From: Gemmatimonadota bacterium
GTDB lineage: Bacteria; Gemmatimonadota; Gemmatimonadetes; Gemmatimonadales; Gemmatimonadaceae
DNA: 64,000 nucleotides
Assembly (NCBI GenBank): GCA_014192065.1
Contig: BJHH01000001.1
Span: 558,001-622,000, forward strand
Direction: 5' to 3'
Shown here: positions 52,623-61,339 of the stretch, piece by piece
Position numbering within the stretch: position 1 is the first letter of the stretch
Layout: each line of letters starts with the position of its first letter
Made by a program: the position numbers and the translations under genes
The notes under the pieces: model-generated
What the model was told of the DNA's origin: nothing
The model's input: only the letters and a program-made list of their open reading frames with translations
Database searches by the model: none

Positions 52623-53456
52623 ATGGGTGCCTGGAGCGGACTCACCGCGGTCGTGACCGGTGCGTCGGGCGGGATCGGCGAGCAACTGGCCGTGCAACTC
52701 GCATCCGGCGGTGCGCGTGTGGCGATTGTGGCGCGACGGCGCGATGAGCTCGAGCGCGTCGCATCGCGCTGTCGTGAGGCGCAGCGGGCCGCGGGCACAT
52801 TCGGGGACGCCGCCGGCGAAGCCGTCGTGGTCATTCCGTGCGACGTGTCGGAGCGTGCGCAGTGTGAACGGATGGTTGCCGAAGCCGTTCGCCGGCTGGG
52901 CAAGCTCGACGTGTTGGTCCACAACGCGGGGCAGGGCATGTGGTCGCGCGTCGACGACGTGCAGGACCTGTCGGTCTACGAAACGATGCTGCGCGTGAAC
53001 TATCTGAGCGTGGTCTGGCTGACCTGTGCAGCACTGCCGCATCTCCAGGCGACGAAGGGGCGCATTCTTGGCGTCGGGAGCCTGTCCGGCAAGATCGGCG
53101 TGCCGCTCCGGAGCGGGTACGCCGCCGCGAAACATGCGATGACCGGTTTCTTGGACTCGCTCCGCATCGAGGTGAAGGCCGCGGGGATTTCGGTGACGAT
53201 GATCCACCCAGGGTTCGTCGCCACCGGATCACAGGCTCGCAACCTGGGCGCGGACGGCCAAGTGCTTGGCCAGATGCCAAGAAAAGTGGGTGGGATGTCA
53301 GCGGCCGTGTGCGCGACGATGCTGCTCGATGCCGGCCACGCCAGGAGGCGCGACGTGGTGCCCAGTTTTCGGGCCAAGCTTGCGCTCTGGCTGCGGCTCG
53401 TCGTGCCGGACTATGTGGATGCCTCGACCGCGCGCGCGATCATGGGGAAACCCTAG
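52623..53456 (+). CDS. SDR family oxidoreductase
   Basis: The 277-residue protein is a classical short-chain dehydrogenase: TGASGGIGEQLA (about 12-23, NAD(P) loop), LVHNAGQGMWS, and the catalytic Ser in VGSLSGKIG with YAAAKHA as YxxxK. The order resembles the DHRS7/acyl-glycerol-type SDRs, but the substrate is unknown. A basic residue after the first strand (ARRRDEL) favours NADP(H). A very strong inverted repeat terminates it. Confidence 0.9.
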   Translation: MGAWSGLTAVVTGASGGIGEQLAVQLASGGARVAIVARRRDELERVASRCREAQRAAGTFGDAAGEAVVVIPCDVSERAQCERMVAEAVRRLGKLDVLVHNAGQGMWSRVDDVQDLSVYETMLRVNYLSVVWLTCAALPHLQATKGRILGVGSLSGKIGVPLRSGYAAAKHAMTGFLDSLRIEVKAAGISVTMIHPGFVATGSQARNLGADGQVLGQMPRKVGGMSAAVCATMLLDAGHARRRDVVPSFRAKLALWLRLVVPDYVDASTARAIMGKP

Positions 53457-53496
53457 GACGCGTTGCATGCCGAGACGTCGGTAGCCGTCCGACCCA

Positions 53497-53538
53497 AACG
53501 CAACCGGCGCCGAGGATCTCCTCGGCGCCGGTTGCGTT
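53497..53538. terminator. 20-bp perfect inverted repeat, bidirectional terminator
   Basis: Two perfect 20-base arms (core CCGGCGCCGAGGA) are separated by two bases, between the convergent SDR gene and the Gly-rich secreted protein gene. It is the longest exact hairpin in the window. It lacks a T tract. Confidence 0.85.
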
Positions 53539-53564
53539 ACTGATACTGCCGTGCAGCGCGGAGC

Positions 53565-53945
53565 TTAGCGCCCGCCGCCACGCCGGCCACCGCGACCCAA
53601 CGCGGCGAGGTTTTCATCGAGCTTCGCCTTGTCGGCGTCCGAGCTGACCAGCGCTTTCAGATCCGCGTTACGCGTGTTGTTCGCGGCGCCCATCTTCTCG
53701 GCAAAGTCAGGAGCCTGACGGTCGAGCGCGGCAAGCGCTTCGCGGGCCGTGACGATGACCGTCTTGGCCTTCGCCGTCTGGTCAGCGTTCAGCGTGATGC
53801 CGTTGAACGCGCGGGCCAGCGTCGTCGAGTCGCGCACTTCCGGGCTCATCTGGGCGCGACCACCACCGCCACCACCACCACCCTGGGCCGAAGCCGAGCC
53901 AACGACGGCCATCAGCAGGCCCACCACTGCGCCAAACTTCTTCAT
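53565..53945 (-). CDS. Small secreted Gly-rich protein, possibly Spy/CpxP-like
   Basis: The 126-residue product has a signal peptide (about 1-20, ending ASAQ), a run of eight glycines, then a helical region (MSPEVRDSTTLARAF, ITLNADQTAKAKTV) and a Gly/Arg tail (GRGGRRGGGR). The small helical, exported form with an LxxDQxxK segment resembles Spy/CpxP-type periplasmic chaperones, but the match is weak. The ATG at 53945 is fixed by a GGGGGA ribosome site. It follows the export operon on the same strand with a 127-base gap. Confidence 0.65.
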   Translation of the reverse strand: MKKFGAVVGLLMAVVGSASAQGGGGGGGGRAQMSPEVRDSTTLARAFNGITLNADQTAKAKTVIVTAREALAALDRQAPDFAEKMGAANNTRNADLKALVSSDADKAKLDENLAALGRGGRRGGGR

Positions 53946-54072
53946 TGAGTATTCCCCCAGTCGAGATTTCAATCGTTGCCGTCGCGGCGAAAGTGCCGTG
54001 ACATCACCTACCATCACTACGGGTTCTCCGCACAATACGTTGGGGCGATACCGTCATCAACGATGCCCCGCG

Positions 54073-55332
54073 TTACTCATAGCGGAGAGCATCAATGGGG
54101 TCCAAGCGGGCGGCTTTCTGGGCCGGGATGACGCCGAACACGACGCCGATGCCGATGCTGGCCACCACGGCGATCACGGTGAGCCCGATCGGCGGATCGG
54201 TCTGGATGCTCATCATGGCCGACAGCCCACGGCCGGCGGCGAGCCCGACGACGATGCCGATCGCCCCGCCGATGCCTGTGAGCGTTGCCGCCTCGATCAG
54301 GAATTGGAGCAGGATGTCGCGGCGCGTGGCGCCCATCGCTTTTCGTACGCCAATTTCGCGCGTGCGCGCCGTGACGGAGACCATCATGATCGCCATCACG
54401 CCGATGCCACCAACGAGGAGCGCGACGGACGCGAGTACGATCATCACGAGGAAGAAGGTCCCGGTGATCTTGCCGAAGGTGTTGAGGATCTGGTCCTGCG
54501 TCAGCAGGTCAAAGGTGTTCTTGTCGGCGGGGCGCAGGCGACGCATTTCGCGCAGTGTCATCGTCACCGCTTCCTGCGCGTCGGACACACTGACGCCCGG
54601 TTTCGGCTTCACGCAGATGAAGAGTGCGTTGGTCTTGTCGACTCGGTAGGCGAAGTACAGGTACCGGAACGGCATGATGGCCCCGTTGTCGATACCTGGC
54701 GGCGCGAAAATGTTTTGCGGCGGCACGTACAGTCCGACCACTTCCACGGGTTTCCCGCCGATCATGATGGTCTTGCCGATCGGGTCCAGGTAGCCAAACA
54801 GCTGCCGCGCTTTTGCCTCCTGAATGACGGCGACAGGCGAGCCGGTCCGGAGTTCCGAGCGGGTGAACCACCGGCCGCGCGAGAGTTCACCTCCCTGGAT
54901 GTCCTGGAAGTGGTCGTCGGCGCCCGTGACAATCGTCGGGCGCGTCCGCTGACCAGCGTACTCCAAGCTGGCCTGGACCTGGGCCCAGATGCCGGCATAG
55001 AGCACCTCGGGGAGCCTCGCGATGCGGTCCGCCTCTTCGGCGGTGAGGTCGGGCCGGATACGGATCCACTTCGGGAGGTTCTCCGGGTTCACCGGTGAAG
55101 TGTTGAACACCTTCATCACGTAGAACGTCGTCGGACCAGCCACCTCGATGGCGTTCGTGATCTGCTTCTCGATACCCTGCACCATCGACGCCATCGTCAT
55201 CACCGTGGCGACGCCGATCACGACGCCGAGGATGGTGAGGCCGGAGCGCAGCTTGCTGATGCGCAACGCATCGAACGCGATCCCGAAGTTCTCGGTCCAC
55301 GTATCAAGGGAAAACTGACGATGCAACGTCAT
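54073..55332 (-). CDS. MacB-type ABC transporter permease, type B, second pair
   Basis: The 419-residue inner-membrane protein has one N-terminal hydrophobic segment after GIAFDALRISKLRSGLTILG, a large periplasmic MacB-PCD domain (AGPTTFYVMKVF onward) and three C-terminal segments with TREIGVRKAMGATRRDIL, ending in LDPIDALRYE. It lacks a nucleotide-binding domain. It is most like the permease at 56707-57972 (shared GPTTF and TQD-IL segments). The ATG overlaps the upstream permease stop by four bases. Last gene of the export operon. Confidence 0.92.
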   Translation of the reverse strand: MTLHRQFSLDTWTENFGIAFDALRISKLRSGLTILGVVIGVATVMTMASMVQGIEKQITNAIEVAGPTTFYVMKVFNTSPVNPENLPKWIRIRPDLTAEEADRIARLPEVLYAGIWAQVQASLEYAGQRTRPTIVTGADDHFQDIQGGELSRGRWFTRSELRTGSPVAVIQEAKARQLFGYLDPIGKTIMIGGKPVEVVGLYVPPQNIFAPPGIDNGAIMPFRYLYFAYRVDKTNALFICVKPKPGVSVSDAQEAVTMTLREMRRLRPADKNTFDLLTQDQILNTFGKITGTFFLVMIVLASVALLVGGIGVMAIMMVSVTARTREIGVRKAMGATRRDILLQFLIEAATLTGIGGAIGIVVGLAAGRGLSAMMSIQTDPPIGLTVIAVVASIGIGVVFGVIPAQKAARLDPIDALRYE

Positions 55333-56570
55333 TCCGCCCTCAGCGCGGTGATCGGGTCGAGTTGCGCCGCGCGCCGCGCGGGATAGACTCCGAAGAGCAC
55401 GCCGACAGCTGCGCCGAGGACCACGGCGAGCACCACCGACCACCAGGTCACTCGGGCGGGCAGCGGCGAGAGCGTAGCCACCAGCTGTGCGAAGCCCCAG
55501 CCGCTCAGCACGCCGATGATCCCGCCTGCGGTGGCGAGCGCGATCGCTTCGGCGAGAAACTGTCGCTCGATGTCCCTCGCGCGCGCGCCCACAGCCTTGC
55601 GAATGCCGATTTCCCGCGTGCGTTCAGTCACGGCCATCAGCATGATGTTCATGATCACGATACCGCCGACGATCACACCGATCGCGACGACGGCCGGAAT
55701 CACGCTGAAGAGCACGGCGGTGAGTTGCTTCCAGAAATCCACCAACGCATCGGCGGTTTCGATCGAGAAATCAGCCTCCTCGCGCGGGCGCAGGTGGTGG
55801 GCGACGCGCATGGCTTCTTCAGCGCGCTTCATCCCGTCGGCCACGTCGACCGCCTTCTGCATCTTGACCGACACGGTCGTGGTGAGCCGGCGGCCGTACA
55901 GCATTTCATATCGTGACAGCGGGAGCAGCGCGAAGCTGTCGAACGACTGCCCGAGGACGCGGCCCTTCGATGCGACCACGCCGACGACCTCGAGCCGCTC
56001 GAGTCCGAACCGCACCGACTGGCCGATCGGGTTGACCTGCTCGAAGAGCTTCTCCGCCACCTCGTGGCCGATCACGACCACGGCGCGCCGCTGATCGACG
56101 TCGAGGTCGGTGATGCCGCGGCCCGCCTCCATGCGGTAGTCCTGTACGATCTGGTAGGGCGGCGTGATCCCGAAGACGAGCACGTCGCCGACGGTGCGGT
56201 CGCGCCAGATGACATCGGACTGCGGCGTGGGCCAGCCGGAGGTGATGCCGACCGCTTCCGCGTCGGGGAGCGCGGCCGCCACGGCTGCTGCGTCGGCCCT
56301 GGAGATGCGCGGCCGGCGCGACACGCGCTGCCACTGCTCGTCGTTGAACGGTCCGACCTGGATGGGCGTCCGACGCACCTGAAACGCGTTCGTGCCGATC
56401 ATCGCGTCCGCGATGTTCTCCTTCACGTACGCATTCATGCCCTGGATGATCGCGACCACCGCGACGAGAAACGCCACGGAGACGATGATGCCGAGGAGCG
56501 TGAAGAACGATCGGAGCTTGTTGGCTCCTATCTGGCCAAATGCCGTGCCGAGAATGTCGCGGGTTTGCAC
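55329..56570 (-). CDS. MacB-type ABC transporter permease, type A, second pair
   Basis: The 413-residue permease starts with GTG. It has IGANKLRSFFTLLGIIVSVAF near the N-terminus, the RRPRISRADA segment, HHLRPREEADFSIETADALVDFW and TREIGIRKAVGARARDIE, and ends LDPITALRAE. These features pair it with the permease at 57973-59217 and separate it from the type B proteins. Its start lies three bases after the stop of a permease remnant and its stop overlaps the next permease, so it forms an A-B unit with the downstream gene. Confidence 0.92.
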   Translation of the reverse strand: MQTRDILGTAFGQIGANKLRSFFTLLGIIVSVAFLVAVVAIIQGMNAYVKENIADAMIGTNAFQVRRTPIQVGPFNDEQWQRVSRRPRISRADAAAVAAALPDAEAVGITSGWPTPQSDVIWRDRTVGDVLVFGITPPYQIVQDYRMEAGRGITDLDVDQRRAVVVIGHEVAEKLFEQVNPIGQSVRFGLERLEVVGVVASKGRVLGQSFDSFALLPLSRYEMLYGRRLTTTVSVKMQKAVDVADGMKRAEEAMRVAHHLRPREEADFSIETADALVDFWKQLTAVLFSVIPAVVAIGVIVGGIVIMNIMLMAVTERTREIGIRKAVGARARDIERQFLAEAIALATAGGIIGVLSGWGFAQLVATLSPLPARVTWWSVVLAVVLGAAVGVLFGVYPARRAAQLDPITALRAE

Positions 56571-56573
56571 AGT

Positions 56574-56699
56574 CTACTCGTCTCTGAACGCAGCGATCGA
56601 GTCAAGCCTCGGCGCCTGCTGAGCGGGTCGCAGGCCAAGGCGCACGCTGAGGTGCAGGCAAATGCGCGCGCTGAGGTACAGGCAAATGCGCACGCCGGT
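56574..56699 (-). pseudogene. Fossil C-terminus of a fifth permease
   Basis: The open frame reads GLRPAQQAPRLDSIAAFRDE and then TAG. This is the MacB-permease closing signature (GxxPAxxAxxLDPIxALRxE) with Ser for Pro and Phe for Leu. The stop lies three bases before the next permease start, the same tight spacing as between intact permeases. Upstream it dissolves into an imperfect 24-base tandem repeat and abuts the stop of the preceding permease in another frame. The N-terminal 370 or so residues are missing. It resembles the type B end at 54073 (GVIPAQKAARLDPI) most. Confidence 0.7.
56630..56691 (-). repeat. 24-bp imperfect tandem repeat inside the permease fossil
   Basis: Two nearly identical 24-base units (each starting GCGCATTTGCCTG, with one base changed inside) and a partial third (GCGCCTTGGCCTGC) lie head-to-tail. 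The third unit is the piece that encodes LGLRPA of the permease tail, so the array grew by duplication of permease coding sequence. Confidence 0.75.
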
Positions 56700-56706
56700 G
56701 AACGGG

Positions 56707-57972
56707 CTACTCGTGCCGAAGGGCCGCCACCGGGTCGAGCTTGGCCGCGCGCATGGCCGGAAGCATCCCGAAGACGATACCCGTGACGGCGCTCATGCCG
56801 AGTGCCGCGACGATGGCCAAGGGCGGCACGGAGGCGGCGATTGGCGTCACGTTTTTCACGAGGACGGCCACCATCCAGCCCAGGGCGAGCCCGATCATCG
56901 CACCGGTCGCCGTGAGGGTGACGGCTTCGACGAGAAACTGCCAGAGGATCGTGTGCCGCGTGGCGCCGAGGGCTTTTCGCACCCCGATTTCGCGCGTGCG
57001 CTCTGTGACCGAGATCAGCATGATGGCCACGACGCCCACGCCGCCCACGAGTAGTCCAACGGACGAGAGTGCGATCATCACGAGGAAGAACATCCCGAAG
57101 ATCTTGTTGTAGATATCGAGAATGCGATCCTGCGTGATGATGGCGAAGTTCGATTCGCGGCTTGGCTTGAGCCCCCGCATGCCGCGCAACGTCGCTTGGA
57201 CGTCATCCATGGCGACCGCTGGCGCGACCGTGTCCGCCGGCTTCACGACTAGGGTCATCCACTCCATGCGGGCGCCAAGGTGGCGGGCGAGTGAGAGAAT
57301 CGGCATCACGCCGCTCGGGCGCTCCGGCCCGGACAAGAAGCTCGTGGCGTCTTTGAAGACGCCGATCACGAGGAACGGTCCGCCGCGCGCGCTCCCCGAG
57401 GTCAGCATCACTTCCTTGCCCACGGCGGGTTCACCGAGGAACAGCCGCTCAGCCGCGACATGATTGAGCACCACCACGCGCGACGCGCTGTTCGCCTCCT
57501 GGTCCGTGAACGCCCGCCCGTCGATCAGGTCCGGCGGGTTGATCTGCGGCCAGTTGCTGGTGAATCCCGTCAGGCTCGTGGAGGCGAGGTACCGGTCGCG
57601 GTACTTCATCGATGCGTTCCAGCGCTGCTGCGCGCCGACCTCGGCCACGGATGGGATGCGCTCGAGCGCTGCGACTTCGAAGAACTGGAGCGGTGGGTTC
57701 GAGCGCCATCGGCACGAGTCCCCGGAATCGCCACAGTTTTCGAACACGATTGGGAACCGGTTCACAAAGAACGTCGTTGGGCCGGCCGACTCCAACTGGG
57801 CGGCGACACTGACGTTGATGCCGTGCACGGCCGCTGAGATCACCACGACGACGAAGACACCGACGGCGACGCCGAGGATCGTGAGTCCGGCGCGCGTCTT
57901 GTTCGCCCGCATCGCCTCGAAGGCGATGCCCACGCCTTCGAGCGACATCTTGACCTTGTCTACGAACTTCAT
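56707..57972 (-). CDS. MacB-type ABC transporter permease, type B, first pair
   Basis: The 421-residue permease has GIAFEAMRANKTRAGLTILG, a hydrophobic segment, the periplasmic domain with AGPTTFFVNRFP and a CGDSGDSC pair (a possible disulfide), IITQDRILDIYNKIFGMFF and TREIGVRKALGATRHTIL. It ends LDPVAALRHE. Its start codon directly abuts the stop of the upstream type A permease, so the two form a unit. No ATPase domain is present. Confidence 0.92.
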   Translation of the reverse strand: MKFVDKVKMSLEGVGIAFEAMRANKTRAGLTILGVAVGVFVVVVISAAVHGINVSVAAQLESAGPTTFFVNRFPIVFENCGDSGDSCRWRSNPPLQFFEVAALERIPSVAEVGAQQRWNASMKYRDRYLASTSLTGFTSNWPQINPPDLIDGRAFTDQEANSASRVVVLNHVAAERLFLGEPAVGKEVMLTSGSARGGPFLVIGVFKDATSFLSGPERPSGVMPILSLARHLGARMEWMTLVVKPADTVAPAVAMDDVQATLRGMRGLKPSRESNFAIITQDRILDIYNKIFGMFFLVMIALSSVGLLVGGVGVVAIMLISVTERTREIGVRKALGATRHTILWQFLVEAVTLTATGAMIGLALGWMVAVLVKNVTPIAASVPPLAIVAALGMSAVTGIVFGMLPAMRAAKLDPVAALRHE

Positions 57973-59217
57973 CTATTCCTGCCGGAGTGCGGCCACGGGG
58001 TCGAGCAGCGACGCGCGGCTCGCGGGATAGACGCCGGAGATGACTCCGACCCCGGCGCCGATGAGGACGCCGACCACGATCGACCATGGAGCGACAAACG
58101 TTGGCATCGGCGTCGTGCTGCGGATCAGGAGCGCCAATCCGGAGCCCACGGCAATGCCGAGGGCGGCGCCGAATGTACTGAGTGTGGTGGCCTCAATCAT
58201 GAACTGGATCAGGATGTCCCGGCGCTTTGCTCCAAGCGCCTTTCTGATGCCGATCTCGTGTGTCCGCTCGGCAACTGCCACGAGCATGATGTTCATGATG
58301 ACGATCGCGCCGACGACGAGCCCGAAGGCAGGCAGGGCGATGCCGGCGAGCACGAGGTAGCCCTTGATCTTGTTCCAGAAGTCGAGCGCGGTGTCGGCGG
58401 TCTGGAGCGAGAAGTTGTCCTTCTGCGACGGACGGAGCTGGTGCCGGGCGCGCATGACGGCGCGGACTCGCTCTTGCCCGTCGGTGATCGCATCCGCGGT
58501 GGGCGTCTGGACCACGAGGGCGTCGATGGCGTGCGCTTCGCGGTTGAGGAGCCGGTGGATCGGTGAACGGAACGGCGCGTACACGTAGTTGTCGAACGAC
58601 ATGCCGAAGGCGCTGCCGAGCGACTCGCCGATGCCCACGACGGTGTACATCTTGCCGCCAATCTTCACTTGGCGGCCGAGCGCGTCGACCGTGGGGAAGA
58701 GTCGCTTGACCAGATCGGGCCCCAGCACGACAACGTTCGACCCCTGAGTCAACTCGCCGGGCGTGAACAACCGTCCGTCGGTGACGCCGAAGCGCTTGAT
58801 CTCGAAGTAGTCGCCGTCCACCGCCGTGACATTTCCGCGGCGAGGCCGCGAATACTCCGATTCAACCTGGACTCCTGCCTCAGAGTAGATCGACCAGAGG
58901 GTGCCTGACGGGAGGGCGTCGACGACGGGCTGCACGTCGCTTTCGAGAATCCGCGGACGGCGGTTGTACTCCAGCCAGGTGGCTCGGTCGACGTCGCCGA
59001 TGTTGATGTTCGGGCGGTGGCGCAGCTCGAACGAGTTGATGGCGATCAGTTTGCCGATGAGATCGTTCTCCATGTAGCGGCCCATGCCGTCGACGATCGA
59101 GACGACGGCAATGAGGAACATCACGCCAATGCAGACGCCGAGGGCCGTGAAGAAGCTTTTGAGCTTCTGCACACGGATGGTCGCGAACGCGAGCTTAACG
59201 GCTTCGAAGAACGGCAT
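57973..59217 (-). CDS. MacB-type ABC transporter permease, type A, first pair
   Basis: The 414-residue permease has IRVQKLKSFFTALGVCIGVMF at the N-terminus, RRPRILESDVQPV, HQLRPSQKDNFSLQTADTALDFW and THEIGIRKALGAKRRDIL, ending LDPVAALRQE. It is the first permease after the ATPase gene (20-base gap). Together with the following type B permease it could form a heterodimeric MacB-like channel energised by the separate ATPase. Confidence 0.92.
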   Translation of the reverse strand: MPFFEAVKLAFATIRVQKLKSFFTALGVCIGVMFLIAVVSIVDGMGRYMENDLIGKLIAINSFELRHRPNINIGDVDRATWLEYNRRPRILESDVQPVVDALPSGTLWSIYSEAGVQVESEYSRPRRGNVTAVDGDYFEIKRFGVTDGRLFTPGELTQGSNVVVLGPDLVKRLFPTVDALGRQVKIGGKMYTVVGIGESLGSAFGMSFDNYVYAPFRSPIHRLLNREAHAIDALVVQTPTADAITDGQERVRAVMRARHQLRPSQKDNFSLQTADTALDFWNKIKGYLVLAGIALPAFGLVVGAIVIMNIMLVAVAERTHEIGIRKALGAKRRDILIQFMIEATTLSTFGAALGIAVGSGLALLIRSTTPMPTFVAPWSIVVGVLIGAGVGVISGVYPASRASLLDPVAALRQE

Positions 59218-59237
59218 GCGGATCTTTCCGGTGGACC

Positions 59238-60032
59238 TTAGTTGCCCATCTTGGCCGCGAACTTCTCCCGTCGGTCGTCGCTGGCGATCAGACCGTCGCG
59301 AAGCACGACGACGCGGCGCGCGTGCGCGGCGATATCGGGCTCGTGCGTGACCATGATCACGGTCTGGCCGCTTTCGGCGAGCTGCGCAAAAACTTTCATG
59401 ATCTCCTCGGACGTCGAGGAGTCGAGGTTACCGGTCGGCTCGTCGGCGAGAAGGATAGAAGGCCGGTTGACGAGCGCGCGTGCGATGGCCACGCGCTGAC
59501 GCTGACCGCCGGATAGCTCGTTGGGACGGTGATGCACGCGATTGCCGAGCCCGACGGAGGCGAGCGCGTCATTCGCCCGCTGCTTCCGCTCGGCGGACGA
59601 CACGCCCGCATACACGAGCGGCAGTTCCACATTATGGAGCGCCGTGGCGCGGGGCAGGAGGTTGAACGTCTGGAAGACGAAGCCGATTTCCTTGTTCCGG
59701 ACGCGCGCGAGGTCGTCGTCCCTCATCGTCGAGACCATCTGGCCGTTGAGCCAATACTCGCCCGCATTAGGCGTGTCGAGGCAGCCGATCAGGTTCATGA
59801 GGGTCGACTTGCCCGAGCCCGACGGTCCCATGATCGCGACGTACTCGTTGCGCCGGACTGCCAGGTTTACTCCACGGAGGGCGCGGACGACTTCGCCGCC
59901 CATGTCGTATTCGCGTGTGATCTCGCGGGTGACGATGACCCATTCCTTACTCGGCGCCTTCCCGGCCGCGCCGACAACCACCTGCCGTTCCGCGGTCGTG
60001 GAGAGCGGTACTTCTTCTGTTGCGTTGCTCAC
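59238..60032 (-). CDS. ABC transporter ATP-binding protein (MacB/LolD type)
   Basis: The 264-residue cytosolic ATPase has Walker [10 protein letters not shown] (about 69-77), the Q-loop in [10 protein letters not shown], the signature [15 protein letters not shown], Walker B ILLADEP and the H-loop VTHE. A non-conserved N-terminal extension of about 28 residues precedes the domain. It is the only ATPase in the operon and must serve all four permeases. It starts three bases after the adaptor stop. Confidence 0.95.
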   Translation of the reverse strand: MSNATEEVPLSTTAERQVVVGAAGKAPSKEWVIVTREITREYDMGGEVVRALRGVNLAVRRNEYVAIMGPSGSGKSTLMNLIGCLDTPNAGEYWLNGQMVSTMRDDDLARVRNKEIGFVFQTFNLLPRATALHNVELPLVYAGVSSAERKQRANDALASVGLGNRVHHRPNELSGGQRQRVAIARALVNRPSILLADEPTGNLDSSTSEEIMKVFAQLAESGQTVIMVTHEPDIAAHARRVVVLRDGLIASDDRREKFAAKMGN

Positions 60033-60035
60033 CTG

Positions 60036-61325
60036 TTATTTACTCCCGGCTTTTTTGGCCACATTGACTTTCGGTGCTGGCGTTTCGCGGACGAGCGTGC
60101 CGTCCTTGAGTTCGCGAATCGCCTGATAGGTACCGCCGACGATCTTTTCGGTCCCGCTGAGGCCGGAAAGCACCTCAAAGTACTTCTCGCCGGCGATACC
60201 GACCTTTACGGGCTTGAAGGTCACTTTGTTGTCCGCACCAATCACGAAGACGCCTTCGACATCCTTCTTGCCTACTTGCTTGGTCGGCGTGGTACGGCCC
60301 GGCATCTCGGTCGTGTCGGCGTTCAGTAGTTCCTCGTTCTCACGCACCGTCAATGCGATGATCGGGATCGCGAGCACCTGCCGGCGGGTGTCCGTGATGA
60401 TCTTGGCCGTGGCCGAGAAGTCCGGCTTGGTCTCCTTGGGCGGGTTGATCAGGCGGATCGTGACTTCGTAGTCGATCGCCTGGTCACCGCTGGCCGTCGC
60501 CGTCGCACCGCGTACGGAGCTGTTTGAAATCTTGACAACACGGCCGACGAAGGTCGTGTCTGGGAAGGCGTCGAGCTGGACGACGGCCGAGTCGGCGATC
60601 TTGATGCGCGAGACGTCGGTCTCGTCGACCTTGACCTTGGTCTCGAGTGTGCTCATGTCCGAGATCGTGAGGAGCGTCGCGGCGTCACGATTCATGGTTC
60701 CCTGAATCGCCGTTTCACCCTGCTCGATCACGAGGCGTGTGATCCGCCCAGCCATTTCGGCGTACAGCGTTGTCTTGCCGAGCCGCACGCGGGCGTCCTT
60801 TACCCCGGCCTCGGCCTGCTCGACGTTATGGCGCGAGGCTTCGACGAGCGCTTGGTTGACGTCCACGGCGGTCTTGAGCTGCTCGAGCTGTTCCACCGAC
60901 ACGAGATTGGGGTTGCTCTGGCGGATATCCTGCGACCGGCGATAACTGTTGGTCACCTGCTGCAGGTTTGCCGCGGACTGCGCGGCCGAGGCCTTGGTAT
61001 TGGCGAGCTGTGCTTCCGATCGCTGCAGCGCCGCATCGAACTCCTGCGGATCGATCTGCAGGAGCAACTGCCCCTTTTTGACGTTGTCGCCTTCCTTCAC
61101 CGCGAGCCGAGTGATGCGGCCGGTGATGTCGGCGGCTACGTCAACCTTCATCTGGGCGCGCACCTGACCGCTCGCGGTCACGGACGCCACGAGATCGCGC
61201 TTCTCGATGGTCTCCATCCGGACGTCGGTGGCTTTGTTGCTGCGCTTCGATGCGCTCAGGACGCCGATGGTCGCGATGGCAACCACAAGGACACCGCCGA
61301 CCACCATTTTGGTATTTTTGCTCAT
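60036..61325 (-). CDS. Periplasmic adaptor (HlyD/MacA-type membrane fusion protein)
   Basis: The 429-residue protein has one N-terminal membrane segment (about 7-25), a beta-barrel/lipoyl part (VAADITGRITRLAVKEGDNVKKGQLLLQID, quoted in part), an alpha-hairpin (about 95-200: FDAALQRSEAQLANTKASAA, NLVSVEQLEQLKTAV) and a C-terminal barrel. It would bridge the inner-membrane permeases and the outer-membrane TolC protein. It lies 14 bases after the tolC-type gene. Confidence 0.93.
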   Translation of the reverse strand: MSKNTKMVVGGVLVVAIATIGVLSASKRSNKATDVRMETIEKRDLVASVTASGQVRAQMKVDVAADITGRITRLAVKEGDNVKKGQLLLQIDPQEFDAALQRSEAQLANTKASAAQSAANLQQVTNSYRRSQDIRQSNPNLVSVEQLEQLKTAVDVNQALVEASRHNVEQAEAGVKDARVRLGKTTLYAEMAGRITRLVIEQGETAIQGTMNRDAATLLTISDMSTLETKVKVDETDVSRIKIADSAVVQLDAFPDTTFVGRVVKISNSSVRGATATASGDQAIDYEVTIRLINPPKETKPDFSATAKIITDTRRQVLAIPIIALTVRENEELLNADTTEMPGRTTPTKQVGKKDVEGVFVIGADNKVTFKPVKVGIAGEKYFEVLSGLSGTEKIVGGTYQAIRELKDGTLVRETPAPKVNVAKKAGSK

Positions 61326-61339
61326 AGCTACGGTCTCAG

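Noticed and set aside
56630-56691. CRISPR-like array
   Set aside because: Only two full 24-base units and a partial one, head-to-tail without spacers; explained by duplication of permease coding sequence.
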